Shown here one piece after another: positions 24,601 through 31,452 of a DNA stretch of 33,333 bases. The notes under the pieces are model-generated. The model saw only the letters and a program-made list of their open reading frames with translations. It made no database searches and had not been told where the DNA came from. The stretch covers positions 1 through 33,333 of the forward strand of contig CATOSZ010000013.1 of assembly GCA_951812805.1 (NCBI GenBank). Reading direction: 5' to 3'. Both the position numbers and the translations under genes were made by a program. Source of the DNA: an uncultured Alphaproteobacteria bacterium (GTDB lineage: Bacteria; Pseudomonadota; Alphaproteobacteria; GCA-2731375). Within the stretch, counting starts at the first letter, position 1. Each line of letters opens with the position of its first letter.

Positions 24601-25676
24601 GCGCCGCCCGGTCGACCGAATACATCTTTCGCCGCACGGCGGGCGCCACCGCGCCCGCCCGGCCCACGGGCGACCGTGTCGTAGACTCCTATCTCCCCTA
24701 CGGCTGGTCGCGCGATCCCCGGGGGGTCACCGTCGACCTCCCCTCCGAGTGGGTATCCAGCCGCCAGGGCCGCGCCGGCGCTTGGGGTAATTTCTCCACC
24801 CCCGCGCTGTTCTCGCGGTACTCTCGCGACGGCAAGGATGGTAATCCCGGCAAGGACGGCGAGGATGGCGAGGATGGCGCGTCCGGAAAGCGCGCGCGGG
24901 GGGACTTTTATCGCCGCGCTCTTCGCGCCGCATGGTCTGGCGCGGAGGCTCGTCTCGCGTTGCCTGGTGCTCCGATAGTCTCAGATACAGTCACACTGTA
25001 TTACCCGAGCGGCTCGTGGGCAGAGACCCGCGCCTGGTCGGGTCGCGCGTGGCTACGCATCGATAAACGCCTCGACGGGAATATTCTGATGCCCGGAAGC
25101 GTAACCGCGAACGCGATCGCGGCTAACTCCATTACCAGCTCTCACATCCGCGCCGGCTCTATCGTCGTCGGCTCGCAGGGGATCAGGGACGGGGCGGTCG
25201 GTAGCGAGAAACTTTCTGGCGTCATTCAGAGTTCTAATTTTCGGACCGGTAAATCCGGCTGGCGCATCCAGAAGTCCGGGGACGCCGAATTCAACGGCGT
25301 CGTCATCTCGCGCAAGATCGTCGCCGATCAGGGATCTCTCCCCATCCCCCGCTGGGGCGTCAAACATTCCGCGGCGATTAGGCTCGCCGGCACCTGGTTC
25401 GTGGAGCGGACCGGCGTGCCGATCAGCGCCTGGAATGGCACCGACGCCACCTATCTCGGCACGGGCGGGATTACCAATGCCCACGTGATATCTAATCCAG
25501 GTGTCCCGCCGGACGTATTGTGGGGTGTGCAGGTCACTGTCTTGCCTTTAACGCGCTGGAGCGGCGGTCAGACGCTGCGCCTCAAGCTCGATCTCTGGTG
25601 TAAGGGGGTCACTGATATTCGACCAGTGCGCGGGGGCCGGTGGTGGATCAATTGGAAAATCTACAGGGTCTCATGA
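21675..25676 (+). CDS. Host-specificity protein J-like tail fibre/tip protein
   Basis: The product has 1333 residues from the GTG at 21675; an ATG at 21687 (1329 residues) is possible. Residues 10-97 form a small ubiquitin/MoaD-like domain seen at the front of TipJ proteins. Next come two hydrophobic segments (about 98-150, ALAIALQIAIIAGAAYIGG and ASAASAAVLIGGTLVANAL), then the J core (about 160-800: RMFPDLGAREYAEF, FNFGFGNLEIRDLRHGD, WARGVFVDGQ, GAWCEAQGLACDYAIDRAMT). Fibronectin-like beta domains lie at about 800-990. Near residue 1050 is a short collagen-like stretch of GKDG/GEDG units. A trimer-like tip follows (SITSSHIRAGSIVVGSQGIRDGAVGSEKL and GWRIQKSGDAEFNGVVIS, the lambda J C-terminal pattern). 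The final about 240 residues use more A/T-ending codons than the rest. The protein is predicted to bind the cell receptor. Confidence 0.85.
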   Translation: MAVKMRETPVSGPCTAPEQAAVADLWPHPLTAEGRETRRVALRGHETLASLAAQEARRLGADPGHVAIALNGCPVARALWPAARLGPGDIVTLRVVPAGGDSNALAIALQIAIIAGAAYIGGPAGVALLGSQFAASAASAAVLIGGTLVANALVPPPSPDAPGGGAPGEAVYSLAGGANRARLYARLPLVLGTHRMFPDLGAREYAEFAAGADGRVEQGLFQIFNFGFGNLEIRDLRHGDTPLSVYEGVETEWARGGGTISLVAGNVDTVEGAALDATDWIERVLPAGTARAAIDIAGQLFTLSKKGDPGRRAVEIEIEHWPEGGDVGKVALRRTLAWDKRTPYRRTIALTLTNAGADKAHHVRLRRLRAPEDSKYVIDRLHWTALRGYQPDSADYSGQTRLGLKFRASGQVSGRLEKISAMVSQRVPVWDGRRWSAPRVTSNPAWIYRWFARGVFVDGQLKAGAGLPPARVDDAALKRWGAWCEAQGLACDYAIDRAMTQAQVLTLIARCGRASPSWAAGKLGVVWEAAGTPVTALITPENILAGSLEVDWAAATGAEEIVCRYVEPDLDWQWNSVRRLAPGVRGAPARSVTVTLPGVTKRAQAATECNLQAARQIYHRRRIAWDMADEGLLIQRGDVVRLTHGLIDGGLAGRLLGGNERRLRLSRPVELTGEDYIILRLADGALHTTLVARPGGGGDDEVLLAAPLPAAPGAAGDDPLDILWRLYPAGSPPAKVRIVSVRPRADGTTRFEAIDEVDAYHRAATSDLAVPLPRLRRETPRVLAIGFSEAPVQVGRAHLVEITATLSVAGDWRGGTIRADDGGEMRVVARLSAGETSASWIARAGGEIDVVVTPGSDAAPAGTPFVAKFKAAGVAGPAPAAPEAFTVAAAADGTRRFGWRDAASPTVVGYRILYAPGARDPRSAMTPLHDGLLTASPWESQDPPAGTWRFAIVAVDAHGRESEPAYAAATLPPPRGAARSTEYIFRRTAGATAPARPTGDRVVDSYLPYGWSRDPRGVTVDLPSEWVSSRQGRAGAWGNFSTPALFSRYSRDGKDGNPGKDGEDGEDGASGKRARGDFYRRALRAAWSGAEARLALPGAPIVSDTVTLYYPSGSWAETRAWSGRAWLRIDKRLDGNILMPGSVTANAIAANSITSSHIRAGSIVVGSQGIRDGAVGSEKLSGVIQSSNFRTGKSGWRIQKSGDAEFNGVVISRKIVADQGSLPIPRWGVKHSAAIRLAGTWFVERTGVPISAWNGTDATYLGTGGITNAHVISNPGVPPDVLWGVQVTVLPLTRWSGGQTLRLKLDLWCKGVTDIRPVRGGRWWINWKIYRVS

Positions 25677-25812
25677 AAGGCCTCCATCACCAACGCATCG
25701 TGGCCGATTTTCCAGGCCGGAATGCCCCCAAAATCACGGCGATTTTCCAGACGGTTTCGACCGTGAAAAAATATTTCCGAACATGATTCTTAATTATTTC
25801 TGTCCCGCTACA
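25677..25812. other. Non-coding junction: possible right end of a transposable phage
   Basis: These 136 bases follow the J stop and hold no gene. They are clearly richer in A/T than the surroundings. They carry CGATTTTCCAG twice and stop abruptly at ..GCTACA, where IS21 istA sequence begins mid-gene. Mu-type phages end in CA-3' and insert almost at random, so this is a candidate phage attR-like terminus. No matching left end is in the window. Confidence 0.45.
25705..25750. repeat. Two CGATTTTCCAG direct repeats
   Basis: CGATTTTCCAG occurs at 25705-25715 and 25740-25750 (35-base period), with partly similar flanks (GC before, G or A after). Such paired repeats near an element end could be transposase binding sites; this is inference. 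Confidence 0.5.
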
Positions 25813-26852
25813 TCCGCATAGGCGCGCAGAGAGACAAGCTCCCCGGCGAACCGGGAGGGGACGCTATAGCGATTGGTGGCATATTGGACCAGACAGGTAG
25901 AGCGGACACGAGCGGCCTTCTCAACATAGCCGTCAAAAGCCCGGCCCAGGGGACGCAGTTCGGCGCACTCGTCTGCGAACACGTCCGAGATCTTGCGATC
26001 CGATTGTTCGGGGTGGGCGCGATTCGCCAATTCCTCGCAGCGCAGACGCAACCAGCCGTTCAGCGCATCCAGATCGTCAAAGGCGGGCTTGGGCGCAAAC
26101 AGCTGTCCCCGCAGGAACCCAACCTGGTTCTCAATCTGACCCTTCTCCCACCCCGCCGCGGGTGTGCAAGCAACCGGTTCCATCACATAGTGGTTCATCA
26201 ACGCCAGAAAGCGCGGATGGAACACACGGTCCTTAGAGCGCGAAACATAGGTTACCATCGTCTTGGGGTTGTCGATGATCACCCGGCGCGGTACGCCGCC
26301 ATAGAAAGACATCGCCCGTGCAAAGGCGTCCAGCACCATCTCCTGAGATTCGCTGGGATAGGCAACAACAAAGGGCTTGCGGCTATGACATAGGCGGAAG
26401 TGGGCAACCTTTACCTTCTGCTCGACACCGCCCAGGACAGCGTATTCCGTGCTCCAGTCAAACTGGAGCGCGTCACCTGCCGTAAAGTGCAACGGAATGA
26501 ACGCATCCCCCGATCCGGCGCCAGAACGCTTCAGGTCGCGGACAAACCTCTGAACCGTCGAGTAGGATCCGCTATAGCCTTCCGACACAAGCTGCTCATA
26601 AAGCTTCTTGGCCGTCCGGCGCTCACGGCGCGGGCGCCCCAGGTCCTGCTCAAAGAGCGCCCGAAGCCGGCTGGCGAAGCCATCGCTAAGCTTACGCCGG
26701 ACGGGTGAAACGCGCCGCTGATAGCTCGGTGGATCGCCGTCCTTCAGATACTTCTTAATCGTGTTCCGCGACAAACCAGTCTGACGAGATACAGATCGGA
26801 TACTCCGACCCTCCCGTAATATCCAACGTCGGATCTTCAATACGCTTTCCAT
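25794..26852 (-). pseudogene. istA, 3'-truncated copy
   Basis: The N-terminal 347 codons of IstA (helix-turn-helix plus all three DDE residues) are identical to the copy at 11635-13134. At 25813 the frame leaves IS sequence and reads a few foreign codons (VAGQK) before a stop. The C-terminal about 150 residues and istB are absent, so it should be inactive. Confidence 0.88.
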
Positions 26853-26968
26853 CAATACCACCTGCTCTTTCCTCCGCACTGTTCCGTGCGGATGCTAGCG
26901 TTCCAGGTGGGTCAATTCTTACCGCTCATAACCCACCAAAGTGGGTCAGTTTTGCATGCCGATTCACA
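25813..26968 (-). mobile_element. Truncated second copy of the 10276-13250 IS21 element
   Basis: From 25813 to 26968 the sequence repeats 12095-13250 at a constant offset of 13718 bases, in the same orientation. Translations in three different frames are identical over the region, so nucleotide identity is close to or at 100%. The right IS terminus is present (ends ..GATTCACA), but istB and the 3' part of istA are missing. The shared segment makes a 1.16-kb direct repeat that brackets the phage tail module. Confidence 0.9.
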
Positions 26969-27339
26969 GGCAGGGTGACGATCGGCGCCCGGTGCGGCCG
27001 GGCGCCGGCTTCCCGGAAGCCGTAGCCGGGCAGCGGCCCGGTCCAGTCGAGCTCGACCTCGGCCAGCAGTTCCGGCGGCACGGCGGCGCCGGCGATCTCG
27101 TCCGCTGGCGGCGCGGCGCCGGCGCCCTGCTGGCGGGCGAGCCGCGAGAGCGCGGCCTCGGCCCGCTCGGCGGCCGCCGCGATCCGCCGCTCGGCCTCCT
27201 GGACGATGGTTACCGGCGGCGCCTCGCTCGGCGCGGGCGTCCCAAACCCGGCGCAGCCCGCCAGCCCAAGGCTGGCGGCGAGACGGAGGGCGCGGGCCAA
27301 AATCGCGCGGCCCCGGGCGATGGCGACGGCGGCGCTCAC
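26926..27339 (-). pseudogene. DotD/TraH-like lipoprotein, C-terminus replaced by IS21
   Basis: From a GTG at 27339 (overlapping the upstream stop as GTGA), the product has a signal peptide with a lipobox (LGLAGC). A helical stretch (TIVQEAERRIAAAAERAEAALSRLARQQG) and the block VPPELLAEVELDWTGPL follow. The DWTGPL motif and layout match DotD/TraH outer-membrane lipoproteins of Dot/Icm and IncI conjugation systems, which share an N0-like domain with secretins. After DWTGPL the chain jumps to PGYGFREAGARPHRAPIVTLP. Relative to the family, about nine residues seem to be missing there. The IS end at 26968 then cuts the gene; the frame runs 14 codons into the IS. The product is probably non-functional. 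Confidence 0.65.
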
Positions 27340-28517
27340 GAGCCGCCACCCCGCGCGTCCTCGATCACCAGGTGCCTGTTGGCGGGATAGGCCCGCGCGA
27401 TCAACGCGCGCCGTGTCCCCGGCCCGGCCAGCAGCCGGTCCACCGCGTCGAGATAGGCGCCGTCGAAGTGGGCGGCGGCACCGATGGCATAGTGCCGCGC
27501 CGGCTTCCACACCAGCGTCCAACCGGCCCGGCGCGACCAGCCCGCGAGCACCCCCGCCAGGGTGACGTCCCGCCCCGGCCGGACATGCCAGCGCGGCGGC
27601 GCCTCCGGGCGCGGCGAGAGCGAGACCCCCGCCAGGCCCGCGCCGCCCACGCTCTTCGTCCTCTTGGCCTTCCCCTTCCCGGCCCTTTCGCCCGATTCCC
27701 GTTCGACCGCCGCCGTCGTCTCCTTCCCGGTCTTCCCGGCCTTCCCCGCCCCCGCCATCTTTCCCTTACCGGCCTGTCGTGTCGCTGTCCCGGAGGAGGG
27801 GCCGGGAGGAGATAGAGGCGCGGCGGTCACGGATGGCGGGGAGTTCTTCTTGCGCCTGGCTTGCGGCGGGGGTTCGGTTTCCGGGGCGCGTCCAGCGTCC
27901 CGAGGCGGGGCCTTCGCCGGCAGTTCGCTCGCCTTGAGCCGCGGCGTGGTGGTCGCCGGCGCTGGGAGCTCCGTGGCGGCGAGGGGGGCGGCGGATGTAC
28001 TATCGTCGCCCCCGGCGAGCGCGGGGGAGACGTGCAGCACGGCGATCACCAGGGCGGCGCCGGCGGCGAGGCCGGGACCGAGCGGGGTCAGGCCGCGCGT
28101 GAGCGGCCGGCGCCGGCGGCGTTGCAGACAAATCCGATGGAGCAGCGCACAGAGGCTGCCGGCGAGCAGCGTCCAGGCCAGTCCCAGCGGCCCGAGGACC
28201 AGGCCGAGGGCGCCGAGCAGCAGGGTATCGCCGTCGTGCAGCGGGCGGTTCCGGCCGAGGCGCCAAGCCAGCGCGTTGGGCGCCAGCACGGCGGCGAGGC
28301 CGAGCCCGCCGCCCAACAGGGACGGTATCCAGTAGCCGGCGGTGAGCACGGCCTCGCCGCTTTGGAGCCCCTGGGCCAGGCGCCAGGCGAGGCCGGTAAG
28401 GACCAGGGCCAGGATAACGCGAACGTCGACGACGAAGCGCCGGGCGTCGTCGCGGGCGATGCGGGCGAGCGTGAGCAGCAGGGCGGCGGCGGTGAGCCAG
28501 GCGGCGAGAGCGATCAT
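27336..28517 (-). CDS. Fusion of A24 prepilin peptidase and TcpQ/PilL-C domain
   Basis: The product has 393 residues from the ATG at 28517 (ATGA overlap with the upstream stop). Residues 1-165 form a membrane prepilin peptidase core with five or so helices. Candidate aspartates are D23/D24 after the first helix and D97 in LHDGDTLLLGALG, which corresponds to the GxGD motif. A late helix, LTPLGPGLAAGAALVIAV, matches the family's FGPxLALGA. No methyltransferase domain is present. Residues about 170-305 are a Pro/Ala/Lys/Gly-rich linker. Residues about 308-393 match the TcpQ/PilL C-terminal domain: RWHVRPGRDVTLAGVLAGWSRRAGWTLVW, then HFDGAYLDAVDRLLAG and AYPANRHLVIED. TcpQ domains work with the pilus secretin in the periplasm. 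The two parts are normally separate genes (PilU and PilL in R64). Confidence 0.8.
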   Translation of the reverse strand: MIALAAWLTAAALLLTLARIARDDARRFVVDVRVILALVLTGLAWRLAQGLQSGEAVLTAGYWIPSLLGGGLGLAAVLAPNALAWRLGRNRPLHDGDTLLLGALGLVLGPLGLAWTLLAGSLCALLHRICLQRRRRRPLTRGLTPLGPGLAAGAALVIAVLHVSPALAGGDDSTSAAPLAATELPAPATTTPRLKASELPAKAPPRDAGRAPETEPPPQARRKKNSPPSVTAAPLSPPGPSSGTATRQAGKGKMAGAGKAGKTGKETTAAVERESGERAGKGKAKRTKSVGGAGLAGVSLSPRPEAPPRWHVRPGRDVTLAGVLAGWSRRAGWTLVWKPARHYAIGAAAHFDGAYLDAVDRLLAGPGTRRALIARAYPANRHLVIEDARGGGS

Positions 28518-28948
28518 GGCGTTCCCTGTTCCGGATAAGCTTGGAAGCTGTGCGGCAGCGCCCGGCACAACGTCTCGAGCCGGGGCCGGGCGCAGAGCGT
28601 GGCCGGCAGGCGAAGGGGCAGGGCGTGCGCGGCGCGCTCCCCACTCCTGGCGTCATGCCAGGCGAGCAGCGCGTCTTGCGCCGTCCGCAGACGACGGGCC
28701 AGGGCGATCTCGCCTTCGAGCCGGGCGAGGTCCCGCTCCGCCCGCCGCACCGCCCGCAGCACCGCCGTGTCCCGAACGGCCGTCCCGTCCGGGCGGCTTT
28801 CGCCTGCCGCCGTCGTGGCGGGGCTCGTACCCCCCGGTTCCGCTCGCGCCGCCGGACTGGCCGCGAGGGCCAGGACGAGGACGAGGGCCGGAGCAGACCA
28901 GGCGATGCCGGCATGAGGCCAGGGGACGGGTATAGGGAGCGGTGTCAT
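28514..28948 (-). CDS. Small secreted protein of the pilus operon, unknown function
   Basis: The product has 144 residues. An N-terminal signal peptide (about 1-36, GIAWSAPALVLVLALAASPAARA) is followed by a Thr/Gly/Ala linker. A charged coiled segment (LRAVRRAERDLARLEGEIALARRL) and a C-terminal part with two Cys (TLCARPRLETLCRALP) come next. The coil after a signal peptide is loosely like PilP of R64-type thin pili, but I would not assign it. It lies 12 bases after the minor pilin stop and overlaps the peptidase-TcpQ gene by ATGA. No good Shine-Dalgarno precedes the ATG at 28948. Confidence 0.6.
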   Translation of the reverse strand: MTPLPIPVPWPHAGIAWSAPALVLVLALAASPAARAEPGGTSPATTAAGESRPDGTAVRDTAVLRAVRRAERDLARLEGEIALARRLRTAQDALLAWHDARSGERAAHALPLRLPATLCARPRLETLCRALPHSFQAYPEQGTP

Positions 28949-28960
28949 GGGAATATCTCG

Positions 28961-29920
28961 TCAACAACCGGTGCATCCGCCGACGGTAAGATCGGAGATC
29001 GTGCCTCTGGGTGCGGTGACCTTTTCCGTGACGAAAACCGTATCGGCGCTGACATCGCCGGCTGTGATTGTCCCCAAGGCCGTGATGCCGCCTTCGGCCG
29101 TGAGCGCCTGGCCGATGACGAGATCGCGGTTGATGGTGAGCGTCCCGGCTTGGAGTACGTCCGTAATGGTCAGGCGTTCGGCGGCGATAGCGCCGGCGCC
29201 CTGGACGTCGTGGCCGGCCATGTCGAGGGTCGCCTCCATGCGGTTGGCCTCCGGGTGGTGGGGGACGGCGGTGCGGTGTAGCCAGGGCCCGATGACCGTG
29301 GCGCGGTCGACGCGGCGCAGGGTGGCGATAACCCCGGGGCGGACCCGGTCGGGGAAGCGGGCGGTGAAGCCGGCAAGATCCGCGCCGATCGCCGGACCCG
29401 AGAGCCGGGCGGGCGTTCCGGGCGCGACGATGCCGATCCGGCTGGCGGGCGGCAGGCGCAGCAGGGCGGACGGCGGCGGCGGGGTCGCGTCGCGGGCCTG
29501 GGCGGGGGTCAGGCGCTCGCCGGCCAGCAGTTCGAGCGTGTTCGCATCGATGCGGCGGATGGCGACGGCGAGGTCGCGGCCGAGGGCGCTGGTGTCGGGG
29601 AAGCCCGCGGGCAGTGCGCCGGCGTCGCGAAGCGTGGCGAGGGGGAGGGTGACCGGCGCCCGCCGGGCGCGTTCGAGCAGGTCCTGGAAGCGGGCGGGGT
29701 CGGCGGCATGGTCGTGGGCGGCCTCGCTCAGCAGGGCGATCCGCGCCGCCGCCCGCGCGGTGCGGTGTTCATAGTGGTAGTGGTCGAGCACCGCACCGAC
29801 CGACAGCGCCACGATGGCCAGCAGGCCGAGGGTCAACAGCGCGTCGAACAGGCCGAGCCCCCTGAACCGGCACCCCGCCCGCCCCGTCCCGCGGCGCGCC
29901 CGTGTTCGCCGGGCGGTCAT
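28961..29920 (-). CDS. PilV-like minor pilin/adhesin 1
   Basis: The product has 319 residues from the ATG at 29920 (ATGA overlap). A basic leader ends at FRGLGLFDALLTLGLLAIVALSVGAVL, a type IV prepilin cleavage site (RG/LGLFD) with the hydrophobic assembly helix. A globular pilin-like region follows, then a beta-rich C-terminal region of short repeated strands (LTITDVLQAGTLTINRDLVIG, then LTAEGGITALGTITAGDV). It ends in PRGTISDLTVGGCTGC. The size, order after the major pilin, and repetitive C-terminus resemble PilV tip adhesins of thin pili. No shufflon repeats or recombinase gene are visible. It shares its C-terminal pattern with the next gene. Confidence 0.75.
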   Translation of the reverse strand: MTARRTRARRGTGRAGCRFRGLGLFDALLTLGLLAIVALSVGAVLDHYHYEHRTARAAARIALLSEAAHDHAADPARFQDLLERARRAPVTLPLATLRDAGALPAGFPDTSALGRDLAVAIRRIDANTLELLAGERLTPAQARDATPPPPSALLRLPPASRIGIVAPGTPARLSGPAIGADLAGFTARFPDRVRPGVIATLRRVDRATVIGPWLHRTAVPHHPEANRMEATLDMAGHDVQGAGAIAAERLTITDVLQAGTLTINRDLVIGQALTAEGGITALGTITAGDVSADTVFVTEKVTAPRGTISDLTVGGCTGC

Positions 29921-30825
29921 TGGCAACCCTCGCAGGTATCGACCTTCAGCCGGTCGATCTCGCCACGCGGCCCATAGAGCCCGGTGCCGACGACAAGGTC
30001 GGTGTCGATGGTCAGATCCGGGCCGCCAAGGAGGGGCGTCTCGAGGGTCGCGGCGAGGACCTCTCCGCCGGCGCTGGCCCGGCCAGCCTCGCCGCGCCCG
30101 TGCGCGGTAACGCCGTTCGCCGTCGCCGCGCGGGCCGTGACGTTGCCGGCACCCCAGATGCCGACACCATCGGCGAACCCGAGATCCGTCTCCATCTTCG
30201 TGAGCTCCGGCCGCCCCGGTTGGGGCCGCCGATACAACCGGCTCGCCTGAACGGGCAACGCCAGGTCGGCCGTGGCGTAGAGGCTGCCCTGCCCCAGCGC
30301 CCCACCGAGGGCCGCCTCGATGCGCGTCAGATGTCTCGCCATGGGATGCGGCGCGCCCGCTCTGGCGAGCTCTCGGAGCCCGGCGGCCAGCGCGCCCTCG
30401 CGGATCGAGTCTTCCAGGGGTAGCGCCGCGTCGGGACCGGGAGCGGGCAAGACGGCATAGGCGAGCGGCAGGCCCGCGCCATCGTCGATGATACCGAGCC
30501 GGACACCGCCCCCGGGCAGACCCGGCGGCAGGTGCCCGGCGAGCTCGGCGCCGGTCAGCTCGTAACCCCGGCGCCCCCGGCCGGCCAGCCGCCCGGCATG
30601 GCCCGCCTGGTCCTCCTGCGCGGCCCGATGCGCGGCCTCGAGCCCGAGCGCCAGCACCGCGCCCCGGGTCCGCGCGAGGTCCTGCCGCGAGAGCAGGCTC
30701 TCGCGGCTCTCGTGCTGCAGCAGCCAGAGCGCGCCGAGGCTCAACAACAACAGCGCGCCGAACAGGCTGCCCGCGCCGCGCCGGCGGCGGCGGAAGGGGC
30801 CGTGAAGGCAGGAGGTTCGGGACAT
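29917..30825 (-). CDS. PilV-like minor pilin/adhesin 2
   Basis: The product has 302 residues from the ATG at 30825. The leader is basic (FRRRRRGAGSLFGALLLLSLGALWLLQ), with a prepilin-like cut after RG and no Glu at position 5. The central part contains GLPGGGVRLGIIDDGAGLPLAYAVLP. The C-terminal region, LTIDTDLVVGTGLYGPRGEIDRLKVDTCEGCQ, parallels the end of the neighbouring minor pilin (LTINRDLVIG... PRGTISDLTVGGCTGC). The two genes therefore look like diverged duplicates, at least in their C-terminal domain. It starts 9 bases after the major pilin stop and overlaps the next gene by ATGA. Confidence 0.7.
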   Translation of the reverse strand: MSRTSCLHGPFRRRRRGAGSLFGALLLLSLGALWLLQHESRESLLSRQDLARTRGAVLALGLEAAHRAAQEDQAGHAGRLAGRGRRGYELTGAELAGHLPPGLPGGGVRLGIIDDGAGLPLAYAVLPAPGPDAALPLEDSIREGALAAGLRELARAGAPHPMARHLTRIEAALGGALGQGSLYATADLALPVQASRLYRRPQPGRPELTKMETDLGFADGVGIWGAGNVTARAATANGVTAHGRGEAGRASAGGEVLAATLETPLLGGPDLTIDTDLVVGTGLYGPRGEIDRLKVDTCEGCQ

Positions 30826-30833
30826 CGCGGAAC

Positions 30834-31427
30834 CTACTGGAAGGTCAGGGTGACGTGATTGGCGTCGTCGTTGCCGGTGCAGGCCGTCGCGGCGAGGGCG
30901 TTGTTGATGTCGGTGCCCTTCTTTTGACCACCGCTCGTCCCCTGGAGGGCCTTCAGTCCGGAGCGTGAGGTCGCGCGGCCGACATAGGCGTCGATGATCG
31001 AGGCGCAGACCTCCTGATCGAGGTCGTTGAGCTTGATCTTGAAGTTGCGATTGTTGCCGGTCACGTCCACGGTGCCGTCGTAGGGGTGGTAAATCTCGGG
31101 GGTCTTCGTGGCAGTTTTACCCGAGCCCGTCGTCTTCGTTTTCTTGGCGCTGTCGGGGATCAGGCCGCGGATCTCGAGAAGCCCGTTGAGCGGGTCCGTG
31201 CCGTAGTCTCCGGTGGTGGCGTGGATCGTCATCACGGCGGTGCGCAGGTGCGTGATCAGCTCGAGCGTGGCAGTGCGCTTCATGCGATCCTGCGCGTTCT
31301 GATAGACGCCGACGATGGTGATCATGGCGAAGGCGCCGATGGCGAGGCCCAGCAGCGCGCCGAACAGCGTGAGCCCGCGATAGGCGCGGCGGGGCCGGTA
31401 GGGTGCGGTGGGGGTGAAGACGGTCAT
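30834..31427 (-). CDS. Type IVB major pilin (PilS-like)
   Basis: The product has 197 residues. The leader of about 17 residues is basic and ends at YRGLTLFGALLGLAIGAFAMITIVGVYQNAQDRMK. This is a type IV prepilin signal (RG/LTLFG) followed by the assembly helix; Glu5 is replaced by Gly. The long leader and length fit type IVB pilins such as PilS and TcpA. The globular domain contains TTGDYGTDPLNGLLEIRGLIPDS. Two Cys (EVCASIID and ATACTGND) at the far end fit the D-region disulfide of this class. A Thr/Lys-rich insert (KKTKTTGSGKTATK) is unusual. It sits between the platform protein and the minor pilins, the standard order. Confidence 0.8.
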   Translation of the reverse strand: MTVFTPTAPYRPRRAYRGLTLFGALLGLAIGAFAMITIVGVYQNAQDRMKRTATLELITHLRTAVMTIHATTGDYGTDPLNGLLEIRGLIPDSAKKTKTTGSGKTATKTPEIYHPYDGTVDVTGNNRNFKIKLNDLDQEVCASIIDAYVGRATSRSGLKALQGTSGGQKKGTDINNALAATACTGNDDANHVTLTFQ

Positions 31428-31452
31428 GGCGATGTCCTTCCGGGATTGGGGA

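Noticed and set aside
10276..26968. Composite transposon carrying the phage genes
   Set aside because: The right copy lacks istB and the outer half of istA, the outer pair of ends gives no target duplication, and the cargo is a phage fragment. Successive insertion and deletion explains it better.
28961..30825. Shufflon at the 3' end of the PilV-like genes
   Set aside because: I found no inverted 19-bp-type crossover repeats, no alternative C-terminal segments and no recombinase gene.
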